A stretch of 64,000 bases of DNA from Cloeon dipterum (lineage: Eukaryota > Arthropoda > Insecta > Ephemeroptera > Baetidae): positions 16,492,001 through 16,556,000 of the forward strand of contig NC_088786.1 of NCBI RefSeq assembly GCF_949628265.1. Reading direction: 5' to 3'. The notes under the pieces were generated by a model. That model saw only the letters and a program-made list of their open reading frames with translations. It was not told where the DNA came from and did not search any database. Shown in pieces: positions 48,573 through 62,500 of the stretch. Position numbers and translations under genes: made by a program. Position 1 is the first letter of the stretch; every line of letters starts with the position of its first letter.

Positions 48573-51500
48573 CTTACCCCCTGGAAAGGCGAGATTCGAT
48601 TAAAGCAACTGCGAACGAGACTCGGGCTTTTGTTCGCTGCAGACGAGATCAGCGATAATGAATGGGCTTTGACGGTCGTAAAACTAACCTAACCGACGAG
48701 GTTCATGAACGCCTCCAGTGTCGAGCGCGAAACAAAGCAAATGTAAAAAATAAAATAACAACGCGAAAGAAAATAACGAGGATGTGTCTGTCTGTTGGTC
48801 TGTAAGGACGATCAAGCTAATGACTCGCTCGCTCCTCCACGCTCGTTTCGCACGCCGCTAATTTATGCGCGCGACTGACGAGTGACTTGTGTTATTACGC
48901 TGTTATTAGAACCCCGCGCCGCGCCGCGCCCTTCTGTGTGGTCTTTATTTTGTCAACTTGAGCACCGGCTTTCGCGCGCCACCAAACCCTACGTAAACAA
49001 GTTCCGCGAATTTAGTAATTGAGTCGTCGCGTTGAGGGGTAAGTTGTGACAAAGCTGGCCGCAGAGTTTGTGTTCGCATGTCATGCCCATGTGAAAAGAC
49101 ATGTTGTGAAATGTTTAAAAATAATCAACCACTTAATACGACCCAAGAATTTTTAAAACAAACAATCTTAAATTGAGTTACTCAATATGCACTGTGTCGT
49201 TTTTAATGAAAGTTATCCCGTGCTTAAAAATTGATAGCTGGATAATTAAGCATAAAAAAACTTGAACATAAGTAATTTCTCAAGATGTGTTCTCATGTCA
49301 CGGAAATCGCCCGGTAAAAATGTGATTTGTTCGAAAGAAATTGATCTGAACACAGGATTTGGAAAAAATCTACACTTTCACAGACAGCTTAATATTTCGC
49401 AACCTATTTGCTGGAGATTTATTGATGCTAATCAGCTAATGTGATTTCGCGTTCATTATCTTATTCAAATCCTAACCCAAAAATTTTAATTCAAGGACAG
49501 TATCTGTGGCGCTTAGATAAAGAACAAGTCTCAAGACAAAAAAGCGCGCGCATTAATTATTTTTGTTTTTAAGACAACATGTATTCACAAATCTAGACAA
49601 AATTAACAAAAAATTATCTGTTTTGTAAATATATTTAAAAATTGTTATTTTTTTCTTGAAATTATGGCCGTCGTGGCGATCTACTTTTAGTGAGAGTGCG
49701 AGTAAGGAGTGCTATTTCTTGCAAGTCAATGGCCCTCTTCTCAACCATTTATTTAAAAATATTTAGAACTTCAAATTTAACTTTGTTAATTCCTTAATGA
49801 AGCCAAATTCAACAACTTTCCCCCTGAAGTGCACAATTTTCGCTATATTAACTACTGCTTTAACTGTCAGGAACCATCTTGATTTTTTCAATTGTATAAT
49901 TGTTGCAATTTTGTACAAGTGACTCAATTAACTTTGAGTTCAAAATTGCACCAATGGTGCACTTTAGAATTGAATTAGGAACCCCCTCCTATTGACAATA
50001 AATAAATAAATCCGCTTCATTAATTAGTAAAAGTTCAATTTTAAACTAAAAATTATTCTCGTTTTAATTTGACCTTAATTAAGATTATTTAGTTTGGCTT
50101 TATTTATAGGAACTAAACTCATGACTCAGCAACGCGGTCTTTTTATCTCAATGTTTGCATTCTCGGTTTGAAGCTGAAAGTGCGCTCTGCTCTCAAACAG
50201 CGCCATTCATTGACCATAATTCCCAGCACATTAATTTTCTCCGCATCTTGCATTCCATCGTGGAGGCACGTTTCGCAGCTCATCGAGCTACAACAATCCG
50301 ATATTTGTTGATATAAACAAGGTATTTTCGCACGCATTTCTCAGACAAAGCGCTTCTAAAAGTCGACGTTGGCTGCAGCTTCTGTCAAAACAAACGATGA
50401 TGTAAGGCGCGCGCGCCTCAAAATCCGGTCAGAATGAGTAAACGCAGCGCAGATCTGCGTGGGCCGCGCGCCGTGAAAAACGAAAAAGCCGCTTTGTGGA
50501 ATGCCTCTGATATAGTCCCTCTTGGCCTAATGCGCTGCAGAGAACAGAGAAAATCGGCAAAGAGCGTGTAAAACGTGAAACGCGCGCATTCTCTGAAGTG
50601 CTGCACTTACTGCTCGCAAGCCCGAGATCGGTATCGCGTTTTCAAGAGGCAGCCAACACACATACTGCTGCTTTTTCAGCTCCAGTAGCGCCGGCAATGA
50701 ATTTCCTCCAGCGCACAATGTACATATATTAAAATAATGTATTCGCAAGCGAGCGAGAGCGCAACATGCGCGCGAGATGTTTGTCGCCAGGCGCGCCGGG
50801 CGAATACGCCACTGGACTTACTGTGTGTCGCTCGCTGTCCGCCTTTGCTGCTCTGTGCGCATGAAAAATTATATATTTTAAGGAAGCCGAGAAGAGGCAG
50901 CAAGCGGTCCTGCAACTTTCCATTCCATAGCCACCACAGCCACACGGCTGTTGCGGTCGAAATTCGCACTCATTTTGCAATTTATGTTTGCGACACCTGT
51001 AGGCGTAAAGGTTTTTTCATAAAGAGTGACAGGCCGTAATGAACTTTCTTATGCCAATCATTTCCACTATTATGCGGGGTCTGAGCAGGTTAAAAGGAGT
51101 AAACATTTATTTCTTTATTCTTTACGATTGTTCGTTTAAACAGATGCGGAATGCGGAGAAGAAAATAAAGATCAAGAATAGGTCAACAGAACCAGCAGAA
51201 AAGCTGCATTATACGATCTGCCTCAAGTATTGTGAGCCTCAATAACCAGTATTTAAAAATGCAACTCAACCAAATTTTTCTATTATTAAATTTTTTGTAA
51301 CGTTTTGGAAATATCTGCTTAAAGTTCAAAATATTATTTTCTCAGGAATTAAATATGAGATATTGCTGTAATTAAATACAGTAGATAATATTAAAATTTC
51401 AAGCCGAGTTTTTAGCTTCTATGAGTTTAAATTGTTAAAATTAAAAAAGACTTTTTATAACGACCCTGGCCGAAATATTAAAACCAGAAGAAAGAGTACT

Positions 51501-54500
51501 CTGAATATTTATGAATCGTAACTTCGCTGAAAACTTTTATCATGTAAATTAATGCCATCAAATTTTAACCGCCCAAAAAAGAAAGTACGTCTAAATGAAA
51601 TCATTAAATGTGTGCAATGAATAAGAAATTTAACTATGTCTTCGTTTTGGCCTTTACATCATGCAGTGTGTCTGAATAAATCACTTTGCGACAGGATAAA
51701 TGTCACTTGTTCTCTTGAGCAAACAGCCACTTGCGCTGTACACGCGAGTAAGCGTCAAGTATTTCAGACACATGCTTCTGTGTTGAGCGTTTTTGCACTA
51801 TACACACCAATCTGCTAAAAGCATCAAGCGTAATCGTTCGGTAATTACTTCTCTGTCGTCAAGTCTTCGAAGCGGGGTGAGTTTTTCACACGTCCAACGC
51901 TGTGCTGTGAATATTAAAGCACCAGCTTCCAATTAGCGGTTTTCCGCTACTAAAAGGTGGTTTTCATTTTCGACCAAATGTGCCGGCTTAAGTGGTTTTA
52001 TGGGTAACAGACTGTTTTAATCGCATTTTCCCCTTGGACGCCGAGTGTAATTTCTTCTTCTACTTTCTTCTCTGCGCATATGTTATATAAGCACTCGTCA
52101 CGCTCTTTTCAAATCAACGATTTTAAAACCCCCATTCAAACGCTGGTTTCCTTTCCCACTCGCTTTTTGTCTGAGGTATTCACGAAATTGGCAAGTACAC
52201 AGGTGTGATGTCAAAACAATTCGAGTGAGATTAGTCGTGCAGGTGAGCACATCAGTCGTGAAATTGTTTCAAAAAGCAGTCAGCGTTAAAAATATAAAAG
52301 GAGCAGCAGCATAGAACGTGTTCGCAAATAGCGGCGCGAGTGCTGAGAAAAGAATCCGCTGTACGGCCTGGTCTCGCGCGCGGCATCGCTAAATGAGCAA
52401 AACGCTAATTGCATATCGGGGCGTAATTAAAATACCGAGAAGCCTCGAGTGCATCGCGCTTGTCGGCTGGCAGCGAGCCATCGCTAATTTATTCGGTGCC
52501 AGCGTCGCTTCCAAACATGCCTCCTGTCCTGTTGAGGAATTATGAGATAAACTCGGTGATATTGTCCAACGCGCGAGCCGCATGATTGTTGCTGATGCTG
52601 ATGCCTCGGGGCTGATGTCATCTGCCGAATTTATGATTTTATTGCTCGGCGAAGCGTATATTCGTAAACTTGTGCACCAATAAATTCAATTTAAAATTCC
52701 GTCGGCGCGACCCTGGACGCCCATTACTTTCCGTCCAGCCGGCTGGGGCAATTTGAATTTTGGCCGTCTCGCACGCCTTGTTCCACACTTGCTTCTGTGC
52801 ATCTCAATGATACCTTGTAGATAGTTATTTCACAGCTAGCATACTGGTCTGGCGCAAGTGAACGCGACCCGGGTGACGGTTTGACCTTTTGAAATGAGCG
52901 TTCGTTTGAATTCCTCACCGATTCCCTCTCGCTAAGGCATATTTTTTTATTTTGCGAATAATTCGAAAGAGAAACGATAAGTATTAATACACCTGTACGT
53001 ACAGCACTTAAACCGGGAAGCTGCTGCAAAAAGCAGCCATCACGAAAAAATACGAGACATCTTACAAAATCACCATCGTTTTCAACGATTGTAAGCGTGG
53101 GCTGTGTTTAACCTCAAAACCAGATATTTATTTTTAAAAAATTTAGAATTACTAGCACTTAATGATTTGTTCTAAATGACACATAAGTAATTATTTCATA
53201 TTATTTCTACATTTAAATTACTTATATCTACATGACCGTTCAATTTTATTTTATTTTTTATGGGTCAAGCCATCTTTATAAAATATATTGTAGTGCGAAA
53301 TTGCGAAATAAATTGAAGCTTTTGAATTTCCACTAATCGAATCAAGTCTTATAAATGTGCAAAATTTTAGTAAATTTAATGTATTTACGTTAAAACGGAA
53401 CTTAGGAACATTTGACCGACAAAGCTATATGGCTCAAGCGGCTATCACGCGCCCAATTTCAGAGTTGGCAAAGTCAAAGCTATATAATCCACATAATCTG
53501 ATTGTTTTCGTACCTTTAAGCTAGCTCTGGCCTTGGAGGTGCGGTGCAATAAAATAGAGTGCTATCTAACACCCTATCTTTGTAAGAAATAATTGCAGAA
53601 ACTCGCAAATCCGAACGACACAACATCTAGATCGCGGATCAGATCATCAAGCTAAGGATCTTTCTCCTTAAAGGGGAGCCATTGTTAGGGAAACGCTGAA
53701 AGTGATTTTATGGGCGTCGTAAAGGTGGATTAGGCAAACCTACTTTTGAAAATAAATCATTTTCTTGCTGCCAACGCTAATTTCCCATAAACACGTTGGT
53801 CACGTGCGATATACGTTCCGCGGTCAAAAACGGAGAGATGAAGTCATTATTTTCATTCATTCAGTCCTGCGCCTAACGAGAGTCGATTGTTCACTATCGA
53901 CGAATCTAGTATCTGCACGTGATTTTTGTCTTTTGCTATATTGCATACGCACTAGAACAGCAAAACGCACATCCTCTGACAATGAGTAGAGAATTTTATC
54001 GATCGCAAGAGCAAATTCACTGGCAGCCTTCGAAAAGGACGATAAGATAAAAATGAACGTGGACCTAGGTAGCCGGCCACTTTATCGATTTAAGCAGCCA
54101 CTATGCAATTGTGGAATTAGAAATCGAGTGGCATGCTTGGTAAAACATAAGCAGGTGTCTTCGGTTTTCCTAAAAAAGCCCTTCTAGGGCGGAAAAGATT
54201 GCTGCAGCACAAGATTATAAAGCCTGTCGTGTATTGACACAATCTCGCTCGTCGTTATGAGCAAACATAGACGAATATTGACAAACTAGCTGCTTAAATC
54301 TCACTCGGGAGAGATAAGAAGATGTTTTTAGCATGAAAACGGCCGCATGGGAAACACACCCGCGGTCATTGTCCTGGAATAATTGAGCGAGTGCATATGA
54401 ATGTGCGACAAATATGAATTTTGTAACAATTTAGACCGGTTCAAATTAGAGCAACGTCTGAGCGTTCACAAAGGGTCGTTATTTAAACGCACACTGCACT

Positions 54501-55071
54501 TATTTTTTACGAGTGAAAGAGCTCCGGAATGCTGTTCAATATTATGCACAATAACAGTTTACATGAAATATCGGGATCGACAATTCGTGGCTTTTCCAGC
54601 GCTGCAGAGGTGAGTAATCGCGCGTAATTAAAGGTTGTAACGACTAATTAGTTGAAAAACGATAAGCACGACCGGCAAACAAATGCCGGGCCAACCAATT
54701 TTGTGTAATAACATCTCTTAGCCGATTGCCGTATATTTTTGAGTTCAGCAGACACAAACACCTGTTGTTACAGGAGATGAATTGTGCAATTATGATTTTG
54801 GAAGAAGAGAAGCCATATTTCTGCGAGCGAGTCGATTTTTTTTACTTTGTCCACTTAACAGATTTCGAGTGGCACAAAAAACTTGCTTTCTCGCGCCTGG
54901 GAAAATGTTTTTTCTGCACGAGCAGTCTGGACGGCAAAATTTGATTGACACATTTTGTTTGCCCTACGAGTTTTTTAATGCAGGCAATGAGATGTGCAAA
55001 TATTTGCGCCGCTTAAGACGCTGATTTGTGAAACCTTGGTGCAAAAACGATCGTGTGACTCCTCAGCTGGA

Positions 55072-55074
<3 letters not shown>

Positions 55075-55107
<33 letters not shown>
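55075..55107. repeat. (AT)n microsatellite
   Basis: Thirty-three bases of uninterrupted alternating A and T. Likely length-polymorphic; no function implied. Confidence 0.95.
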
Positions 55108-55111
<4 letters not shown>

Positions 55112-55429
55112 GTCGTTGCACACTTTAAAGAGGGGCCTTGTGGCAAATAACATTGTTTGCCTCCAACTATGAGCGGTGCATTATGCTAAAAAATCAACAA
55201 ACACTCTCGAGAGGAAGTCTTTCTCTGCAGGAGACGAGAGAACGAGCACTTTTATTCGATTTAAGCTCACTCAACTGCCACTCTTTTTGCGGTCCCTCCG
55301 CTCTTATTTATTTTTTTATTGAAAACTACACTGATATGATCTGACAGTTCAAGGCCTGCAGTCTTTCAATATTTATTCAAATGTTTTTCGATAGGCTGCT
55401 GTTTGTCGAGCAAAACGCTGAATAATAGC

Positions 55430-55452
55430 GAAGCCAGCTGGCAGCTGGCTTC
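55430..55452. repeat. Perfect inverted repeat with two CAGCTG E-boxes
   Basis: GAAGCCAGCT-GGC-AGCTGGCTTC is a perfect 10+3+10 inverted repeat. It contains CAGCTG twice, one base apart, the hexamer bound by class A/II bHLH dimers. It stands alone in non-coding DNA about 0.8 kb from a candidate first exon. Confidence 0.75.
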
Positions 55453-56265
55453 TCTCGCGATTTGGTCCGTCGGGATTTACGAGCGCGACTCTGCAGATGA
55501 GAGAGAACTAATTGACAACATATTGAAAGCGAATGCGCTTTTATTACTGTTTATACGAAGCACCCCCGAGGCATGTCTGTGAAAATTTTCCGCGCCTTCG
55601 ACCATCTAAGGAATGTTTTTGATACAATCTTCAGACGTGTGGGAAGTGATAGCGAATGAATGGATTTGGAAAAAAGATTTGCATTTCTATAACGAGGCTC
55701 TCGGTGCCTGCGGCGAAAGCAATTCGAGTTACTTACTTTAGCCTTTCGGCCGGTGCCAATTCTCAAATAACCTCCTCTGGTTCCGAGAAACCGGCGTGCT
55801 CGAGAGGGAAGGCTGTTGTCACAAATCAAAAAGATTCCGATCGCGAGCAGTGAAATAAAACACGGCGCCAGTTTAAGAGCCGATCGATTGGGTTGAAAAA
55901 AAGAAACTCACATCAATCAAGGTGCCAAGAATCTTGGCCTAGCAAGAGCGGGGCGTCGCTGGGCGGCCGCGGTGAATGAGTCTTAATTAATGAGGCTATC
56001 GTTAACGCGCTCGTGACACAATGATGACAATCACGTCTGATTCGGGGCTAAAAAAGTTTAATTTTAGTCGAAGGTCGTGTGCTCGAGTGCGCGGCTCATT
56101 GTCGGCAATCCGAGCGTTTCACGCCCGAGACGAATGAAGACAGAGCGCGCGGTTTAAAAATACGCCAAATCGACCCATTTCGAATCGAAAAATCATCCAA
56201 TCCTCGGGGCTGCGGTTTCGCGAGGCGGCCGGCGTGAGAGCCGATGAGTCAGACCCGGTTCGTAC

Positions 56266-56510
56266 CTGGAGCGAGCAGAAACCAAAGCCGCGGCCGCGAG
56301 ATCTCCTCCCGCTGCTTCTCAGCACTCTCGGGCACTCGCGAGAGCACCGAGACGCGTGGCGATCGCTGCACCGACTGAGGACAAACTCGCGGTTGTCTTC
56401 TCCTCCGCGGCACCCCTCCTCGCCCTGGTGCCGAGAGGTGTGCGCGTGCAATCACGTGTGAATGCAATCGCGCCTCACCGCCGCTGCCGCTGCCGCTCTT
56501 GTCACCCACT
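56266..56510 (-). promoter_or_regulatory. Candidate non-coding first exon, possibly of Swim
   Basis: A CpG-rich block on the minus strand ends in GCTCCAG followed by GTACGA, a good donor. It is the strongest CpG cluster between Swim and the end of the window and lies on the right strand to supply the missing Swim leader. It has no long frame starting at ATG that continues in phase. The upstream limit is approximate, and it could belong to another transcript. Confidence 0.35.
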
Positions 56511-59500
56511 CTGACAGATTTACGGCCGCTATTTTCTCAATTTTATAGCTATTTACTCTTTCATTATTATTTGCTCTTGTTTGCCGCCGGCCTCCAGTTG
56601 GACACAGGTCTGAATTGCGCCAACACAATAGAATTTGCTTGCGCGATCGCATTTTTGTGCTGTCGATTTTGCTGTTCTCTTCGGATGCGGAGGCATGCGA
56701 TCGAAAGCGAACTTTGCCTTTGCTGCGAGTAATTTATTCTTGCTGACGGATTTTTAACGATGCGCCACGTAATCGTGTACGAAGATTGATGTCGCCATTA
56801 ATTTGAACTCTTTTAATGTGCATAATGACGCTGGACAATTTATCTGACCTTATATTTAAAATAAAAAGGAATTTTAATGAAAAGCAGCTTTTTGGCGGTG
56901 ACAGAAATTATGGATTTTCTCATTTAAAATTTAAAACTTAAAGTGGGAAATATTTAAAGGCACTTGTTTAAAAAATCCTCTCTAATTAGTCATTAAAAGG
57001 TACATTGCAAATTATCTTCAAAATTTTTGAAGTAGAATTCTACATTTTGAAAAAGGAGCAGTTTTTATTTCAGAAACAAACATTTTTTGAAAATACAGTC
57101 CAAAAAATTCCAATGAAATTTTAACTAGTACTTTTCGGCTGCGCGGGGCTGCTCTTTTTCGAACATAATGAAGAATTACAAAAAGTGGAAGAATTAAATT
57201 TAATGTTTCTTTGTAGGCTTGCGATCATTTTAAGAGGAAGGCATGTCAATGGAACACTTTTTGTTTTTGCTTTCTGCAATGAGTACAGTCACTTATTTTC
57301 AACAGCCGGTGATTCAGGAACCTATGCAATGGATTTTGTTTTGCATGCTGACAATGCTTTATAGACCGAAACAGCAGTTACGAGAACGTGTGAAACTATT
57401 TTTATCTTAAATTATTACTTTTTAAACACCTATCCTATTGTTAAAAATCCACTTGAACCGAAGTAATAGGTATTTTTCCAAATAAATCTTGGGTTAGGAA
57501 AAACACAACATACTTCATACCTCTCCGGTTCTTCTGTTATAGGCACAGTTTTCAAATTGAAACTTGATTATAGCTCCGATTATCTCCAAAGCATTGTCCA
57601 TCGCGAGGCCTCACAAGATGCGATTGGCTACTTTTCAAATAAGAGTCCTCCAAACGGGAACTCCCAATACGTATATAGCAAAATTACCATGCCTAAGTGC
57701 TTCATGCAAATGAATCAGATTTGAGTCGCGAAAACGCTTAAGTGCACACAACGTGTATAAAAATGTTGGTTGCGGCGCGCAGACAATAATACTCCGAAAA
57801 GGCAGCATGCGCCTAAAGTAATTGCTAGTCTGCCGAGCGTATTGTGTGAGAGTGTGTGCATTCTTTTCCATACGAGCGCGCAGAGAGTGATCCACGAGGT
57901 GCTTTTAAACTTTGGCCAGGAGGCAATAAACGATAAACTCGCATTGAGAAATTCAATATTCGATCAGAGCGCAGAGATACGAATAAAACGCAGGGGCAAC
58001 CCACGCTCGCCAGCATGCCATGTCACTCCCCGAGAAAGCCTCTAATCGCGAACCAATCTCCACAAAGCCTGAATGCTCAATTAAATTAATCCTTCTTCGT
58101 GCGTGCGTGTGCAGTGCTCAACCTGGATGCATCGCCGGCGCCGCTGAGAGCTGAGTGGATTTATGAAATTAATGCATTAATTTAGAAGCGCCGCCGCCGC
58201 CGCGCGATGCGCATTATTACCAGCGCGAGCAGTGGATCCGGAGCGAGTTTGTTCTCTGAAGGCAATATTTCAACCCACAGCGCGATTTCATGATGTCGGT
58301 GTTTGCACCACGACTTGCTTACGTCACCGTGGCTGCTGTAGCAAGTTTTGCATCTCGAGCCCGCCCTCGTGAATCATAAAATAAATCGGCCTTTGTCTCT
58401 AACCGAAAACAGACTTTGTCGCAGACTTTGAAACAAAATCTGCATGCGCCTACGTTATTCCGCGCCTAAACGAACGTTTTAATTTGGTCCGGCATTCCGC
58501 ATAAGTGATAATTTAAATATCCCTTTCGGAGCGGAAAAATGCTAATGAGTTTGGGCGTTTTTAACCTCACTCGTCGGAATATTTGCAAGAATTTCACGCG
58601 GAGTCTGCTTCTTCGCACAATGCGCAGATAATTTGTGTTTGTTCGTGGATAATTATTTATGAGACAAGAAATTCGGAATTAAAATTGCCCTTCAGCTCAT
58701 AAAGCCATGGCCTTTTAAAATTCATGCAAAACTTACCCAGTCAAAATAAATAAATAAGTATAAAAACGACTAGTTTTATTGTAGCAGACAAGAATTTCTG
58801 CCATAGGTCTGTCATGTAAAGCAATTAATTTGGCTGAAATTTGGATGTGAAACCTGTTTCTGAATGCTATTCCGTAATGCTGCGGACTTACATAGTTTCT
58901 CTTTACTTGCATGCTAACAAATTTAACCAACAGTTTCTTTGATTATGTTTGGCTTTCGATCAAAAAACTCAAAATGAGTATTATAAACATAAAAATTGAC
59001 AAATTATTTTTCTCCATTAATTTACAAGCATTAAATTAGAATTAAAAGTCCTAATTATAAATAATTTACCTTCAGTAGAGGCAAACAGTAACGCAGGTCC
59101 TTGCTCCACGCAAAGTTGACGCCGCACTAAAGTTTCAAGCAACGTCTCTTATAGCAACATTAATTTATCAGTCCAAGTTCCCCCTACTGTCTTGATGAAA
59201 ATCGCCAGGTAGATAGCTTGCAGGTTAGATTGCAGTGCTCGTCAAATTCATAACTTGATATGTATGTATTCACGTACGTATTCGCTAATGAAATTGCCGC
59301 TTTATGGTGTTGTTCATGCCTCTCGTAGTAATTCGCACTTGCAAGGCCCGAGGCGTAAATTGCCTCAATTTTTCACTGCCTCCACTTTTGTGTTCGCGAG
59401 GGCGTCGCACGTTGGTAATGACAAAATCGTGTGCTGCTTCGGCAGATAAAGGCGAAACAAGTTCGCATTTGTGTCGTTGACCGAGTCAAATTCAAAAGTT

Positions 59501-62500
59501 AGTGCGACACACACACACACCGCGACTTTCATTGTAAAAAATAATGCTGTCTGCGCGCTGGGATCAATTTGCATTTCCAGCGCTCCTTACCAAGAGCTGT
59601 AATTACAAGACACCTCTTAATTGCCAGTCAACTTTCCAAGGCCGCTCTGCAGAATTTAATAATTTGCATAAAAGGATTTCCCTGCTATGCGAGAACTTGG
59701 AAATGAAAAATGCGCGTGTTAAGTCTGCCCGCGGCAATTTTTCGCAGATGTGTCAAAGCGTCTCTGTTTGTCCCTGGTACGACTATAACGTGTTGACTGA
59801 ATTTATTTTCACTCAAGCACACAAGCGGTGAATATAAGGGAAGCTCGTTGTTATTGCACATTTTTAAAGCATATCATATGTGAAACGTGAAACTGCAAAA
59901 AATTTATGACTTTATGAACGAGAATCAATTACGTGAGCCAAGTATATACACATGCGCGCCGCTTATTTCTCTTGGATTACTTTATTAGCAATATTTCATG
60001 TAGCTCATGTCTTCGCTAAGCACCACAATAAGTCGTCTCTCCAAGTCGCAGCCTCGTTAAATTTAATGCTAACGTGTTTTTGCGCAAGCAGCATATTTGA
60101 CAAATGAGCCACCACTGGTCGGTCGATTCAAACTCTTTTCATTGCACTCTACACTCTGCTGAACGAGAAAGACAAATGAAGTCCATATTTTCTGCTGTGT
60201 TATTGAGGAAATGTTTGCCCTCAATATCAGGATTCTTGAGCATCATGCGGTAAATTAAGATGGAGTGTTGTAAAATAAACACGGCTCAGAAAAGGCAAGG
60301 CAGATGAAAACGATCAAAAGAAAAAAGTGTTATGCTAGACAAGCTGCATCAAAAATAAATCATCTCGCAGCTCATTAACATTTCATTTTGTGTAAATTGC
60401 CTATGGCTCTGAATAAACACTTCATTCATGTTTTCTCTAAGCGAAAAGCATCATCTAAAATGATTCACTCAGCTTTATGGGTTGGCGGGAGGATACATCC
60501 GCGAGAGACGCTGAATGTGTGTTTATATCGAGGAGTGACTTCAGCTGCAGAGTATGTAATTGTCATTTTCATACATGAATAATTTCAGCGAGGTTATTGT
60601 CGCACGTGAAGTGCGTAAGTGAAAATAAATGTGTACACAATGCACAATAAATATATATAACTAGTGAGTCACACACACGTATTCGTTTCACGCTCTGCAT
60701 CGCAGCGACAAGTTGCTCTGATCTGATTATTTGCATAATGCTCCACCGCGTCTCCACTCGGGCAAAAAGGCATCAGCGCAGTGTATTTCTCATATCAACA
60801 GCGCGACGAGAAAGGGCAAAAAATGCCGTGAGCAGGACCACACGCAGTAGGGGACATATCTCATTTTGGCTCATTGTCAGTGCAAGGCCCATCGCTCACC
60901 GAATCAATGTCCGCCGAAGGCACTAAAACGGCGCCAATGCGGTAAAATATCATGCGTCGTAAATACTTATTATTGTCTCCAGAGGAAAATGGAGACAAAA
61001 TATTCTACTTTTATTTATGAGTGAGTTGCCAGCCGGCTTGGAGCATTACTGTCGTTGGTAGCAATTGCGTGTTTATTGGGTCATACGTTTTTGGTGGATT
61101 ATCTGTGATGAAATCTCTCTTCCTGTGATTTAACCTTAACTCACAAAAATTCACAGGGTCAAAATTTCACTTACTAGTGAATTTTCATAATGTAAAGCTA
61201 ATTTAAGAAATGAATCGTTCAATTGAGGCAGTTAAATTTATATTTTTATTATTGGCAGAAATTTTGCTTATAACATTTTTATCAAAAAATGACATTTCTA
61301 AAAAAATATTTTGTAAGGTTTATTTTCACCCACTTTTCTTGTCGGGCGATACAACTACCGAAAATGCAACTTTTTTGGTTTAAAATATTAACTGACAAGA
61401 CTGTAAAAAATAAACAAACAGTTATAAATTCCTTACTACTTGCTTCTTTCTCACGCTTTTGTGCTAAAAAAACTTGGTTAGTAGCTCCATTTACACTAAT
61501 CAAGTTTTCTACTTATTTTTCGTAATTCCATAGGAAAGGAACCCTGCATTATTCAATTATGTCAATTTCGTGCAAAGTAGCTCCCAGATTTGACAGTCAA
61601 ATTGACCGCAATTAAAACTCACTTCTTCAAAAACACTTTACCACCGCAGATGTGAAGAAGAAAACCAACCGCCAATTAACGCGAGGATCCAAACAAAATT
61701 TAATTGATTTACTACACACCCATACATACGCTGCGATGAGCCACGTGCTCGCTCGCGCGAGAGAGAAAAAATACTAGCGGTGCGCTGCTGGATTAGTGCT
61801 GCGGACAGCGACGGTTAAAAGTTTCCTCGGAGGAGCGGTCATTTCTGTCTTTTTTGTCAGCGCGAGTAGAGGATTGAATTGAGTCTGGCCTGCCTGCCGA
61901 CTTTGTAATGGCACACGAGTCGGTCATACGCTATTTGTACACAAATGTGCGGCGGCAATAAAGGCAGCAGCTAGAGGCCAATTTGGACTTGATGAAAGAG
62001 TCCAGTTGATTGGAGAAATGCTTTCGCTTTTCAAGTTGGTCTCTTCAGAGGCTATTTTCTGATCGTGCGCTTGTGTGTTTTTAATGGAGAGCTATTGGAG
62101 GGCTTATTGTTAGCCTATTTCTCGGTACTTTACATCATTCTATTTTAAGCCGTTTTGTTTGCGTCATTCTTTTAGTCGGGCCTGCTTTCGAATTGCACCC
62201 GAAAATTCAACGGCTTTTTACGAAGATGCCTATTCAAATTAGGTTTTTTTACGACTCCCACTTATAGTGAGGCGCCACTACTTGTTTATTTTGTAACAGT
62301 AAAATTTTTCTTAATTCCAATGTTCTGAAAATCCTAAGTCATAAAAAAATAATCAGTGTAGTCTATAAAATGGAATTATATATTTCACAGATCATCTCAT
62401 AAAAAAGAATAACTGCCTTTTTTCGATTATTTTGCGTTCGCTAAAAGCTGTTTTATTATTCTATTTGGAAAGTTCTACAATAGGTTTAGTGAGATACGAA

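Larger units (their letters stand above)
48573..56265. other. Upstream of Swim; probably its first intron
   Basis: A minus-strand acceptor (CGCCTTTCCAG, exon begins at 48580) precedes the Swim ATG, so its promoter lies farther upstream. I see no coding exon in this 7.7 kb. CpG-rich patches occur at 48,840-49,000, 50,400-50,960 and 52,310-52,510. A plus-strand TATAAAAG lies at 52293-52300. These could be enhancers or promoters of unseen transcripts. Confidence 0.4.

Noticed and set aside
56119-56509. Three overlapping Arg/Ser-rich frames in a CpG island
   Set aside because: GC-rich DNA has few stops; the frames resemble no protein and overlap on both strands. Better read as a promoter or non-coding first exon.
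59544-59831. A 95-codon plus-strand frame
   Set aside because: No family resemblance, ordinary composition for non-coding DNA, no splice sites.
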